Shown here piece after piece: positions 36,929 through 45,561 of a DNA stretch of 64,000 nucleotides. Position 1 is the first letter of the stretch; every line of letters starts with the position of its first letter. The translations under genes were made by a program, and so were the position numbers. This DNA comes from Paenibacillus sp. FSL R5-0766 (GTDB lineage Bacteria > Bacillota > Bacilli > Paenibacillales > Paenibacillaceae), in contig NZ_CP150227.1 in NCBI RefSeq assembly GCF_037971845.1, forward strand, positions 1,116,001-1,180,000. Reading direction: 5' to 3'. Under the pieces are notes generated by a model, which did not search any database, was not told where the DNA came from, and saw nothing but the letters and a program-made list of their open reading frames with translations.

Positions 36929-37660
36929 ATGTTCAAGAAAATCCTGTCTCTGTTCAAGACACAGCCAGAGCTTGCGAACCAGATTACAGCCTCCGCTTCA
37001 GCATTACCATCGACGACAACCATTCCCCCGCGTATGGTCCGAAGTAAGCGCAAGAAAAAAGCGGAAGGGGATTGGACACGCCAGCCGGAGGAGCCTAGCA
37101 CAGCAGATCAGCTGATAGGTCTTCCAAGTCAATATAAAGTGCTGAACGACCTGCTCGTTACCAATCCGAAGTCACGCTCCGGTTATTCGCAGATTGATCA
37201 TGTCGTGATCGGCCCTCGGGCAATCTTTGTGATCGAAACCAGAAATCTGACGACAGGTGAGATTCGCGGTGGAAGAAGAGAGGCCAATTGGTCGGTCAGC
37301 AGCAGCCGGGTCAAAATGTACAATCCACTTATGCAGCATCGTGCACATGTGGAAGCCATCCATGCACACCTTGGAGACTACAAAAGAGTACGTCTCGTCT
37401 CTATGGTGACCTTCACCAACCGATGCCGCATCAGTGTTGATCCTGCTGTGAGATATGTAAATTCGGATGAACTGATCATCTACGATCATGAATTGGTGGA
37501 GACGATTCAGCGCAAGACGGAACGACTTGAGACAGAGGTTCCCGAAACGGTATTTCAAGAGAAGGATATCCAGGCGATCTACGCTCTGTTATCATCGGTC
37601 AATTCCACGGATCCTCAGATTCGGTCAGAGCATATGGAGAAGGCTAAAGGTATCAAATAA
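36929..37660 (+). CDS. NERD-domain protein
   Basis: The protein has 243 residues. After a basic N-terminal linker (about 50 residues, RSKRKKKAEG), a NERD domain follows: IDHVVIGPRAIFVIETRN, then NPLMQHRAHVEAI, and VSMVTFTN. NERD is a nuclease-related fold close to PD-(D/E)XK, with D and E in the conserved places here. ATG 36929 has CGGAG 7 bp upstream. Likely a DNA- or RNA-associated protein; the exact activity is unknown. Confidence 0.82.
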   Translation: MFKKILSLFKTQPELANQITASASALPSTTTIPPRMVRSKRKKKAEGDWTRQPEEPSTADQLIGLPSQYKVLNDLLVTNPKSRSGYSQIDHVVIGPRAIFVIETRNLTTGEIRGGRREANWSVSSSRVKMYNPLMQHRAHVEAIHAHLGDYKRVRLVSMVTFTNRCRISVDPAVRYVNSDELIIYDHELVETIQRKTERLETEVPETVFQEKDIQAIYALLSSVNSTDPQIRSEHMEKAKGIK

Positions 37661-37672
37661 TTACGTTTCATG

Positions 37673-37705
37673 AACGCTGTTGTCCATACGGGCGGCAGTG
37701 TTTTT
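37673..37705 (+). terminator. Intrinsic terminator after the NERD gene
   Basis: A 13-bp RNA stem with G-U pairs forms between AACGCTGTTGTCC (37673-37685) and GGGCGGCAGTGTT (37690-37702), ending in TTTTT. Confidence 0.7.
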
Positions 37706-37925
37706 GTGTTGCGGTGGTAGTTAATGCGCTCCTAGTAAAAGGCTTTAGACACAGGTATATCGTCGTATACAACCGATTTTTAACTTATGATAGAATGTAG
37801 ACCATGTCCAATTGTGTGAATCAAGCATGTTATATGAAAGGATATTTTTGTAAGTGAGTGTTCAAGTCTTGGAGCAGAGGTTAATGGTTCTCAGGAATGT
37901 ACATACGATAGGGGAAGATTATACG

Positions 37926-38819
37926 ATGAAATGGAATTATACGATAAAGACGTTCACAGTTATGCTTGGTTTGGCAGCGATTCTGACAGCTTGTGGTGGC
38001 GGAGCGAAAGAGACGTCATCGCCGGAGTCTGCTTCCGGTACAGAAGTTGCTTCGTCAGAGACAAGTAGCTCAAATGCGACCGTAACGGAAACCGCAGCAA
38101 CCGGTTCGAATGGGAGTGAGGAGACAGGTTCAACTACAGAAGAATCTTCTTCAGCCGACGACGGCAAGATTGGAAAGGACTCCACATTGGAAGAGTTGAA
38201 GCAGCAGTATGCCGATAAGCTCGGTTATATCCGTATCCCTCTGAATGATCATCCGGTGCGTCGGGTTAGTGAGGAAGGTTCCAAAAATATTAATGTGGCC
38301 AACTATAGTGATGCCGTTGTGGACATGAATGCAGAGGTTCCAATTCATTCGGATTCGCAGCGGTTAATTGATGATGCCTTTCCATTTTTCACAACCGTAC
38401 AAGCACCTGATGAATCTTATATAACTTGGGAAGAAGCTACCAATCTGGAACGTGCCATGGTGAAAACACTGTTTATCGCCCGTGAAGGTCTGCTGATTAC
38501 TGAAGATGCGATGAAAAATAAGGATTATAACAGTACATCATTCCAGGATTCGATGGATTTCTTCAGGGTCGCAGCGAAATTTGAATCCATGGCACCTGTT
38601 GCACAGCATCCGCGTGACATCACGTTGAGTACGCTATACGACAAAGCCCGCACGTCATGGGGCAAGCTTGCTGCGATGGACCCGGAGCAGGATGAAGCGG
38701 CGTTTTCCGAGATGTACAAGACGACGAGAACCGATGCCAATAATGCCATGGGGTTGCTTAATGTTCTGTTGTCTACGAATGAGGAAGAACGTGTGGAGGA
38801 GATTTACGGAAAGGAATAG
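37926..38819 (+). CDS. Putative lipoprotein, unknown function
   Basis: The protein has 297 residues. The signal peptide ends in lipobox LTACGGG. About 75 Ser/Thr/Glu-rich residues form a spacer. A mostly helical domain follows, with conserved-looking SRQRLIDDAF-like and REGLLITEDAMKNKDYN segments. ATG 37926 is chosen for the signal peptide; GGGGAAG lies upstream. I do not recognise the domain. A terminator follows at 38877. Confidence 0.75.
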   Translation: MKWNYTIKTFTVMLGLAAILTACGGGAKETSSPESASGTEVASSETSSSNATVTETAATGSNGSEETGSTTEESSSADDGKIGKDSTLEELKQQYADKLGYIRIPLNDHPVRRVSEEGSKNINVANYSDAVVDMNAEVPIHSDSQRLIDDAFPFFTTVQAPDESYITWEEATNLERAMVKTLFIAREGLLITEDAMKNKDYNSTSFQDSMDFFRVAAKFESMAPVAQHPRDITLSTLYDKARTSWGKLAAMDPEQDEAAFSEMYKTTRTDANNAMGLLNVLLSTNEEERVEEIYGKE

Positions 38820-38876
38820 TAGTATTGCATAGAATTTGAATGAGTTGAACGAATTATATATATGTTGAGGTATTAC

Positions 38877-38923
38877 ATAGAATCCTGACTGCCGGAACGA
38901 ATCATCGGTGGTTAGGGTTCTAT
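38877..38923 (+). terminator. Likely intrinsic terminator with wobble pairs
   Basis: The 17-nt arms 38877-38893 (ATAGAATCC...) and 38907-38923 (...GGGTTCTAT) pair along their full length when G-U pairs are allowed, followed by a T-rich stretch. Confidence 0.5.
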
Positions 38924-38974
38924 TTGTTGTATGTGAGTAGAAAAGAAGTGTCGAGCAATTTTTTGAAATTTGCT

Positions 38975-39000
38975 TGAAACTATATTCAGAACGATGCGTA
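38975..39000 (+). promoter_or_regulatory. ECF (sigma-W-type) promoter of the Ter operon
   Basis: TGAAAC (38975-38980), exactly 16 bp, then CGTA (38997-39000) matches the sigma-W consensus TGAAAC-N16-CGTA. It lies 163 bp upstream of terB. The related B. subtilis yce operon is known to be under sigma-W and other stress sigma factors. Confidence 0.75.
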
Positions 39001-39162
39001 TCATAAGGTATTAATTGTTTTTTAATGTAGAAAATTGCCGTATTTCAGAGTATAGTTAAGGAATAATTTAACTTATATTCAACATGATGTAGAGATGAAA
39101 GTTACTGAAAAATCTTGAAAAGAATGTACGGAACACCAGGTTAAAACTATTGGAGGTTGAGT

Positions 39163-39609
39163 ATGAGTTCATTTAAAAGCTGGTTAAATTCTACAAAACA
39201 AGGACTTGAAGAGCAAGTCAAAAAGTTTAAAAATAAAGATTTTATGGATGCCGTGGTTGCAGGTTGTGCACTGGTTGCTTTTGCAGATGGTTCCATTGAC
39301 GAAGCGGAAAAGAACAAGATGGCCGGTTATATCAATCTGAGTCAGGAATTGAAAGTATTTGATATGGCTGAAGTGATTACACGCTTTAATCATTATGTCG
39401 CGAACTTTGAGTTCTCTCCAGAGATCGGGAAGCAGGAAGCGCTGAAAGCCATTGGGAAATTCAAAGCCAAGCCGGATGTAGGACGCGTTATTGTGGGCGT
39501 ATGCAGTGCGATTGGTTCAGCTGACGGTAACTTTGATGATCAGGAGAAAAGAGTCGTTGCCGAGATATGCATCGTACTTGGACTGAATCCGAGTGAATTC
39601 AATCTCTAA
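39163..39609 (+). CDS. terB: TerB tellurite-resistance/stress protein
   Basis: The protein has 148 residues, all helical. Two acidic metal-binding repeats show the TerB pattern: AFADGSIDEAEKNKM (about residue 45) and GSADGNFDDQEKRVV (about residue 120). Known TerB proteins bind metal at the inner membrane face and interact with TerC- and TerD-type partners. ATG 39163 has GGAGG upstream. First gene behind the sigma-W-type promoter, heading the terD series. Confidence 0.9.
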   Translation: MSSFKSWLNSTKQGLEEQVKKFKNKDFMDAVVAGCALVAFADGSIDEAEKNKMAGYINLSQELKVFDMAEVITRFNHYVANFEFSPEIGKQEALKAIGKFKAKPDVGRVIVGVCSAIGSADGNFDDQEKRVVAEICIVLGLNPSEFNL

Positions 39610-39643
39610 GTAGCTATTTACATATGAAGGGAGGTGAAAATCA

Positions 39644-40237
39644 GTGGCAAGCATTAATTTGGTCAAAGGACAGAAAATTGATTTAACCAAAGGCAATGCA
39701 GGACTTACTGAGGTGATTGCTGGTCTCGGTTGGGACCCGGTAACTGCCAAAGGTTTCTTTGGAAGAAAAAAACAAGCGGATATCGATTGTGATGCATCGG
39801 CGATCATGTTGAATGAGGAAGGCAAGTTGGTCAAGGACTCCAACCTGGTTTGCTTCCACAACAAGCAAAGTGCATGTCGTTCGGTTATCCATTCAGGTGA
39901 CAATCTAACAGGACAGGGAGACGGTGACGACGAACAGATCAAAATGGATTTGTCCCGTATTCCTGCTGATGTTCATAAAGTATTAATCGTTGTTAATATC
40001 TACGATTGTGTCAATCGCAAGCAAGATTTTGGCATGATTGAGAAGGCTTATATTCGTATTCTGGATGGTAAAAATTCCAGTGAGCTCGTGAAGTTCAATC
40101 TATCCGATAACTACACAGGTTCAACAGCGTTGATCTGTGGTGAATTGTATCGTCATGGAGGCGAATGGAAATTCTCGGCAATTGGAGAGGGTTCCCATGC
40201 GGTACATATCAATGAACTCGCTCGCAGGTACTCCTAA
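39644..40237 (+). CDS. TerD-family protein (divergent, GTG start)
   Basis: The protein has 197 residues. The TerD beta-sandwich opening [16 protein letters not shown] and the calcium-site loop [20 protein letters not shown] are kept, ending in [16 protein letters not shown]. It differs from the next copies by the insertion KGFFGRKKQADIDCDAS, which resembles the second half of the 41603 fusion. GGGAGGTG precedes GTG 39644. TerD proteins bind calcium and are thought to scaffold membrane stress complexes. Confidence 0.9.
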   Translation: MASINLVKGQKIDLTKGNAGLTEVIAGLGWDPVTAKGFFGRKKQADIDCDASAIMLNEEGKLVKDSNLVCFHNKQSACRSVIHSGDNLTGQGDGDDEQIKMDLSRIPADVHKVLIVVNIYDCVNRKQDFGMIEKAYIRILDGKNSSELVKFNLSDNYTGSTALICGELYRHGGEWKFSAIGEGSHAVHINELARRYS

Positions 40238-40326
40238 GTACAAGATTTAACCTAAATCGACAATAATCCTGATATTCATATGTCACGATAATACAATACA
40301 CTTAAATAAGCGAGGATGATCATACG

Positions 40327-40902
40327 ATGGCAATTAATCTTTCTAAAGGTCAAAAAATCGATCTGACTAAAACGAACCCAGGTTTGACAAAAATCACAGT
40401 AGGTTTGGGCTGGGATACCAATAAGTATGATGGCGGAAAAGATTTTGACCTGGATGTATCGGTATTCTGTGCCAATGCAAACGGTAAAGTAGAAGGCGAG
40501 AAAAACTTCATCTTCTTCAACAATCCACAAAATGAAAATGGTTCTGTTGTTCACACAGGTGACAACCGTACAGGAGATGGCGATGGTGATGATGAGCAGA
40601 TCAATATCGACCTGCCTAACGTACCCGCAAATGTAGAGAAAATTGCATTCTCTATTACGATCTACGAAGCTACAGAACGTAGCCAGAACTTCGGACAAGT
40701 CTCCCGTGCTTATGTGCGAATTGTTAACGAAGCAAACAACGAAGAACTGATTCGTTTTGACCTGGGAGAAGATTTCTCCATTGAAACGGGTGTAGTTGTT
40801 GGTGAATTGTATCGTCATAGCGGCGAGTGGAAGTTCAGTGCCATCGGTAGTGGTTACCAGGATGGACTGGTTGGATTGACACGCGATTACGGTTTGCAAT
40901 AG
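40327..40902 (+). CDS. terD: TerD-family calcium-binding stress protein
   Basis: The protein has 191 residues and is a textbook Ter[41 protein letters not shown], the acidic Ca2+ loop [19 protein letters not shown], then [19 protein letters not shown]. Only 89 bp separate it from the previous terD-like gene and 93 bp from the next, so one transcript is likely. Confidence 0.93.
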   Translation: MAINLSKGQKIDLTKTNPGLTKITVGLGWDTNKYDGGKDFDLDVSVFCANANGKVEGEKNFIFFNNPQNENGSVVHTGDNRTGDGDGDDEQINIDLPNVPANVEKIAFSITIYEATERSQNFGQVSRAYVRIVNEANNEELIRFDLGEDFSIETGVVVGELYRHSGEWKFSAIGSGYQDGLVGLTRDYGLQ

Positions 40903-40995
40903 GACGTACAGAACGACTTACAGGATGGGAAGAACCGTCTCCTGGACGGTTCTCCTTTTCGTTTAATCACATATCTTGGAAAGGTGGAAAAACAA

Positions 40996-41577
40996 ATGAC
41001 GATCAGTCTTGCCAAAGGACAACGTATTGACCTGACTAAGACGAATCCGGGCCTTACCCGTGTGGTAGTTGGTTTAGGTTGGGACACAAACAAATATAGT
41101 GGTGGAGTCGATTTTGACCTGGACGCTTCGGCTTTTTTGTTGTACGAAGATGGAAAAGCCAAAGGCACGGATGACTTTGTTTTTTACAACAATCCAAGCG
41201 GCGGTGCGGGTTCAGTCACACATACCGGTGATAATCGTACGGGGGAGGGTGACGGCGATGATGAGCAAGTTGTCGTTGACTTCAGCAAAATCCCTGCGCA
41301 CATTCACCGGATCGGTATTACGGTAACCATCTACGATGGAGATGGACGAGGGCAGAATTTTGGACAAGTCTCCAACGCTTTTGTTCGTGTTGTAGATGCT
41401 GCAAGTGATCGGGAAGTGCTTCGTTTCGACCTCGGAGAGGACTATTCCACAGAAACAGCTGTGGTGTTCTGTGAGTTTTACCGTGCAGGTGCGGACTGGA
41501 AATTCCAGGCGGTAGGCAGCGGCTTCACAGGTGGACTATCTGCTTTATGCAAAAATTACGGACTGGATGCACAATAA
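40996..41577 (+). CDS. terD: TerD-family calcium-binding stress protein
   Basis: The protein has 193 residues. It shares the TerD layout of its neighbour ([51 protein letters not shown]), ending GADWKFQAVGSGFTGGL. ATG 40996 is used because AAGGTGG lies 7 bp upstream. It is a close paralogue of the 40327 gene, most likely from tandem duplication. Confidence 0.93.
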   Translation: MTISLAKGQRIDLTKTNPGLTRVVVGLGWDTNKYSGGVDFDLDASAFLLYEDGKAKGTDDFVFYNNPSGGAGSVTHTGDNRTGEGDGDDEQVVVDFSKIPAHIHRIGITVTIYDGDGRGQNFGQVSNAFVRVVDAASDREVLRFDLGEDYSTETAVVFCEFYRAGADWKFQAVGSGFTGGLSALCKNYGLDAQ

Positions 41578-41602
41578 CTTGGCATAGAAAGGTGAGTCTG
41601 CT

Positions 41603-42859
41603 ATGGCGATTTCTGTCGTGAAAGGCCAGAAGAGTGATCTGACCAAAACCAATCTCGGCTTGTCCCGTCTAACGGTAGGCATTGGTTGGGAGGCAGCATC
41701 GGGTGTGGAACTGGACACATCAGCATTCCTTCTGGGTTCAGACAATAAAGTGGCTGGAGATGAGGATTTTATCTTTTATAATCAGCCCTCTACCTCGTTC
41801 ATCACGTATATGGATGGTGGACAGGTTGGTGGCGAGAAGAAACAATTCGCCATTGATCTTGGCAAAATCCCTGCCCGAATTGAGAAAATCGCCTTCAGCC
41901 TGACGATTCATGACGGTGAAGCACGACGCCATCATTTTGGACAGGTTCAGCATGGTTTTCTACGGTTTGCCAATGCAGCTACAGGTCAGGAAGTGATGAG
42001 ATATGATCTGGGAAGCGGGTTTACAGTGGAGACCGCGATTGTCATTGGTGAATTGTATCGCCATAACGGAGAATGGAAGTTCAATGCGATAGGATCGGGT
42101 TTTGCAGGTGGTTTGAATGCACTCTGCGCTAACTTTGGTGTTGATGTGGATGGTGGATCAGACGCTGCACCAACCACATCAACTGTTCCCCCGACAGCTG
42201 CACCGACTCCATCACCCCCGGCACCCGCACCAGAACCTACACCTGCTCCTGTGAATTCGATCAATTTCAGCAAAATTGAATTGAAGAAGAAGGGAGACAC
42301 CATTAACCTCAAGAAAAATGCGGGGGGACTTGGTGAAATCCTGATTAACCTGAACTGGAATCAACAGGGCAGCAAAGGATTATTTGGTCGCAGCAAGAGT
42401 GTGGATCTGGACTTGGGCTGCCTGTTCGAGATGAAGGATGGTACACGAGATGTGATTCAGGCCCTGGGACAGACGTTTGGTTCACTGAACCGTTTCCCTT
42501 ATATTGCACTGGATGGGGATGACAGGACAGGATCGGTTAAGACGGGAGAGAATCTGCGGATTAATGGTGCCCGTATCTCGGAAATTGAGCGCATCTTGGT
42601 ATTTACCTATATTTATGGTGGTGTGGCCAACTGGTCTCAAGTAGACGGTGTGGTAACCATCCAGCAGAAGGACGGCCCGGATATCATTGTCCGAATGAAT
42701 GAATACGGGAGCCCGCTTGGCATGTGTGGCATCGCGATGTTACGCAATGTGAACAATGAGACATTCAGTATTGAACGAATTGTGCAGTTCTATAATGGGC
42801 ATCAGGCGTTGGACGAGGCTCATGATTGGGGAATGCAGTGGGTTGCGGGAAGAAAGTAA
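41603..42859 (+). CDS. Two-domain TerD fusion protein
   Basis: The protein has 418 residues. Domain 1 (about 1-190) is TerD-like but has lost the acidic calcium loop: where the paralogues have GDGDDE it reads DGGQVGGEKKQFAID. A Pro/Ala/Thr-rich linker (about 195-225, with many P-A-P repeats) joins domain 2 (about 230-418), which resembles the 39644 protein with GSKGLFGRSKSVDLDL and a partial GDDRTGSVKTG loop. One half therefore probably no longer binds calcium and may serve as a protein-interaction arm. A terminator follows. Confidence 0.88.
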   Translation: MAISVVKGQKSDLTKTNLGLSRLTVGIGWEAASGVELDTSAFLLGSDNKVAGDEDFIFYNQPSTSFITYMDGGQVGGEKKQFAIDLGKIPARIEKIAFSLTIHDGEARRHHFGQVQHGFLRFANAATGQEVMRYDLGSGFTVETAIVIGELYRHNGEWKFNAIGSGFAGGLNALCANFGVDVDGGSDAAPTTSTVPPTAAPTPSPPAPAPEPTPAPVNSINFSKIELKKKGDTINLKKNAGGLGEILINLNWNQQGSKGLFGRSKSVDLDLGCLFEMKDGTRDVIQALGQTFGSLNRFPYIALDGDDRTGSVKTGENLRINGARISEIERILVFTYIYGGVANWSQVDGVVTIQQKDGPDIIVRMNEYGSPLGMCGIAMLRNVNNETFSIERIVQFYNGHQALDEAHDWGMQWVAGRK

Positions 42860-42878
42860 TCATTCGTATGTATTCATT

Positions 42879-42910
42879 CAATCCCTCCAGATTAGGAGGG
42901 ATTGGTTTTT
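42879..42910 (+). terminator. Intrinsic terminator inside the Ter cluster
   Basis: CAATCCCTCC (42879-42888) pairs perfectly with GGAGGGATTG (42895-42904), followed by GTTTTT. It separates the terB-terD genes from the biosynthetic genes. Confidence 0.8.
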
Positions 42911-42977
42911 ATGCCCCGACAGCTTGAATCAACTATTGCAGATTGGCTATTGCCAAAGGTGCGAGGAGGAGACAATC

Positions 42978-44198
42978 CTGAAATATTTTAACTTTTTGAG
43001 TCTGGAAGAAGAAGATACTTTATTTTTCTCTTCACCCGTCTCGTTCAATCACCGGACTTCCAAAGATCTACTGGCATATGCTGTTGGGGCTGCTTTATAT
43101 ATGCCCGCGACGCGCGCACATATCGCGGACGACATTATAAATGGTAAGCATGAAGGTCTGACGACCATTATTATTGATCTGGAGGACGCTGTAGGTGACG
43201 ACCAAGTAGAGTTTGCCGAGCAGTGTCTGGTACAGCATCTAACTCAACTGATGACTTATATGGAGACAGGCATGCTGAGTCAGGATCAAATGCCTCTTCT
43301 GTTTGCTCGTGTACGTTCACCACAACAGTTGGAACGTCTCATTGATACGTTGGGAGAATTGGTTTCTATGCTGACAGGCGTGGCTTTGCCTAAGTTTTGT
43401 GTAGGCAATGGAAGAGCCTATTTTGACCAGATCCGCAAGTATAATCAACGGAAACCGGATCATTATCCCGTTCTCTATGGAATGCCTATTTTGGAAACGG
43501 CTTCAATTATATATCGGGAGACACGTTGGGAGACCTTATTGGGCCTTCGAAACATCCTCGATGAACATGTTGAATATGTGCTCAATGTACGCATTGGTGC
43601 GACCGATTTCTCCAGCTTGTTTGGACTACGCCGAAGTCCTGAATTGACCATATACGATATCGCCACGATCCGTGACTGCATCTCAGATATTATCAATCTG
43701 TTTGGACGAATGGACAAGCCGTATGTGATCTCAGGTCCTGTCTGGGAATATTTCAGTCAGCGGGAGCGCGTGTTCAAACCTCAATTACGACAGACTCCAT
43801 TCGAAGAAACCCTGGGCAAATCAGGGCTGCATCTGAGAATGAAATATATTACGAACACAATGGATGGATTGATGCGTGAAGTCATGATGGACAAGGAAAA
43901 TGGAATTGTTGGCAAAACGATCATTCATCCTTCTCATATTAAGCCCGTACAAGCGATGTACGTTGTTACACATGAAGAATATTCCGATGCCCAAGACATC
44001 ATCGCCCGTAATGACGGTAGCCTGGGTGTGTTCAAAAGTAATTACTATAACAAAATGAATGAGATTAAACCACACTTGAGCTGGGCGAATCGAATTCTAA
44101 TCCGATCACAAATATATGGGGTGTTACATGAACAGCAGCATTTTGTCGGGCTCTTGCCCAAACATGAGCAACAACACAACTACGTTCCCAATTCTTGA
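42978..44198 (+). CDS. HpcH/HpaI-like C-C bond lyase of the Ter biosynthetic operon
   Basis: The protein has about 406 residues. It is a TIM-barrel lyase-like protein of the HpcH/HpaI and citrate-lyase-beta relatives in Ter clusters, with ALYMPATRAHIADDI, IIIDLEDAVGDDQVEFAE and NVRIGATDFSSLFGLRR in order. The start is unusual: the only strong ribosome site, GAGGAGGAG (42963-42971), points to CTG 42978 (or ATC 42975) and homologues begin with an equivalent KYF-x-FL segment. The frame upstream is open but shows no other ribosome site. It should supply an intermediate for the proposed nucleoside-like Ter metabolite. Confidence 0.82.
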   Translation: MKYFNFLSLEEEDTLFFSSPVSFNHRTSKDLLAYAVGAALYMPATRAHIADDIINGKHEGLTTIIIDLEDAVGDDQVEFAEQCLVQHLTQLMTYMETGMLSQDQMPLLFARVRSPQQLERLIDTLGELVSMLTGVALPKFCVGNGRAYFDQIRKYNQRKPDHYPVLYGMPILETASIIYRETRWETLLGLRNILDEHVEYVLNVRIGATDFSSLFGLRRSPELTIYDIATIRDCISDIINLFGRMDKPYVISGPVWEYFSQRERVFKPQLRQTPFEETLGKSGLHLRMKYITNTMDGLMREVMMDKENGIVGKTIIHPSHIKPVQAMYVVTHEEYSDAQDIIARNDGSLGVFKSNYYNKMNEIKPHLSWANRILIRSQIYGVLHEQQHFVGLLPKHEQQHNYVPNS

Positions 44199-45561
44199 TC
44201 AATTCAGTCTAAACGTTCAGGTTACACATAACCCGCTGCAACTTCCACTAGAATCTCTATTTTCCATGGCTGCACGAATCAATAAGAAACGTTCATTTCT
44301 GTTTGTAAGCAGACTGCTGGGCAAGCACATCCCGGTTAACCCGTATACCTCGCTTCTGAGCGGCGCGGCATTGGCTGTTCTGTTATATGAGCACCTGACT
44401 GAGGAGACGGAAGAGACGAAAGATCAGATCACCGAGTGGAAACGGAAAATGGTCGAGGGGCTGATTGATCCCCAGCAAGCCCGGCAAGTGTATAACATGC
44501 TGTTGCAAGAAAGCTTGAGTTTGCCGGAAACGATTCGTTTTGTTGGTTTTGCCGAGACCGCTACAGCGTTGGGTCACAGCATGTACGAGATGTTTGCTGA
44601 TCAAGCCTCCTATATTCACACCACTCGCGAATATGTTCCAGCGATGCATCCAGATATTCAATTTGAAGAAGAACATTCCCACGCGATGGCTCATCGTTGT
44701 TATGCGCTGGATCATGGAGCCTTTGCAGGAGAGGGCCCGATTGTTCTGGTGGACGACGAGATTACGACGGGCAAAACGACGTTGAATATCATTCGGGATA
44801 TTCAGGCCAGATATCCCCGGAAGCAATATGTGATTGCTTCGCTGCTAGACTGGCGTACGGAAGCGGACGAACTTCGATTTGCCGAACTGGAAGCTGAATT
44901 GGGAATTACCATTACACCGTTAAGCCTGTTGAAGGGCCGCATTGAAGTGGTAGGTACTCCACAGTTGGAACCAACACAGCAAGATGAGCAGTTATCTCAT
45001 CCTGCCGTAACGCTTCAGACTTCTACCGTTGCCGATGCCTTCCATCAGCTTCAAGCCACTTCGGAGGATGGTGAAGGTAAACGTAGCACAGCCAGCTACG
45101 TCCAGCATACGGGCAGGTTTGGTATGCAATCCCGTCATAATAGCGTATTACGTCAGGAGGTTAGCCGGATTGCAGAACGACTTCGGTTGCAGCGTACGGG
45201 AGAACGGACGTTGGTGATGGGAACAGGGGAGTTCATGTACATTCCAATGCGTATTGCTGCCGAGATGGGAGAAGGCGTGTGGTATCAATCCACGACTCGC
45301 AGTCCAATCCACACCCATCCGACTCCAGGATATGCTGTTCGTAGTGGTGCCGGATATGCCTCACCGGAAGACGCATCTGTTCGTAATTTTATCTACAACA
45401 TCGCCCCGGGACAATATGACGAGGTTTTTGTTCTGCTGGAGAGACAGATGTCCGAAGAGCGAATGGAACCGATGGTGAAGGTACTGGAGCAGTTGGGATG
45501 CGGACACATTCATATTGTGTATTGCGGCTTGCCAGAGAAGACAGGGGACAACGAGCAATGA
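44128..45561 (+). CDS. Phosphoribosyltransferase with C-terminal TRSP domain
   Basis: The protein has 477 residues. The N-terminal PRTase-2 domain contains the PRPP-binding loop GPIVLVDDEITTGKT (near residue 205). The C-terminal TRSP domain has its name-giving motif QSTTRSPIHTHP. Such proteins occur in Ter-linked operons and are thought to build a nucleoside-like compound. Translation starts within the 3' end of the lyase gene (about 70 bp overlap); ATG 44128 is the favoured start, 44116 and 44164 are alternatives. Confidence 0.88.
   Translation: MNSSILSGSCPNMSNNTTTFPILDQFSLNVQVTHNPLQLPLESLFSMAARINKKRSFLFVSRLLGKHIPVNPYTSLLSGAALAVLLYEHLTEETEETKDQITEWKRKMVEGLIDPQQARQVYNMLLQESLSLPETIRFVGFAETATALGHSMYEMFADQASYIHTTREYVPAMHPDIQFEEEHSHAMAHRCYALDHGAFAGEGPIVLVDDEITTGKTTLNIIRDIQARYPRKQYVIASLLDWRTEADELRFAELEAELGITITPLSLLKGRIEVVGTPQLEPTQQDEQLSHPAVTLQTSTVADAFHQLQATSEDGEGKRSTASYVQHTGRFGMQSRHNSVLRQEVSRIAERLRLQRTGERTLVMGTGEFMYIPMRIAAEMGEGVWYQSTTRSPIHTHPTPGYAVRSGAGYASPEDASVRNFIYNIAPGQYDEVFVLLERQMSEERMEPMVKVLEQLGCGHIHIVYCGLPEKTGDNEQ

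Noticed and set aside
39644..42859. Tandem terD copies as a mobile duplication
   Set aside because: The copies differ strongly and no insertion sequence or direct repeat borders them; old gene duplication explains them.
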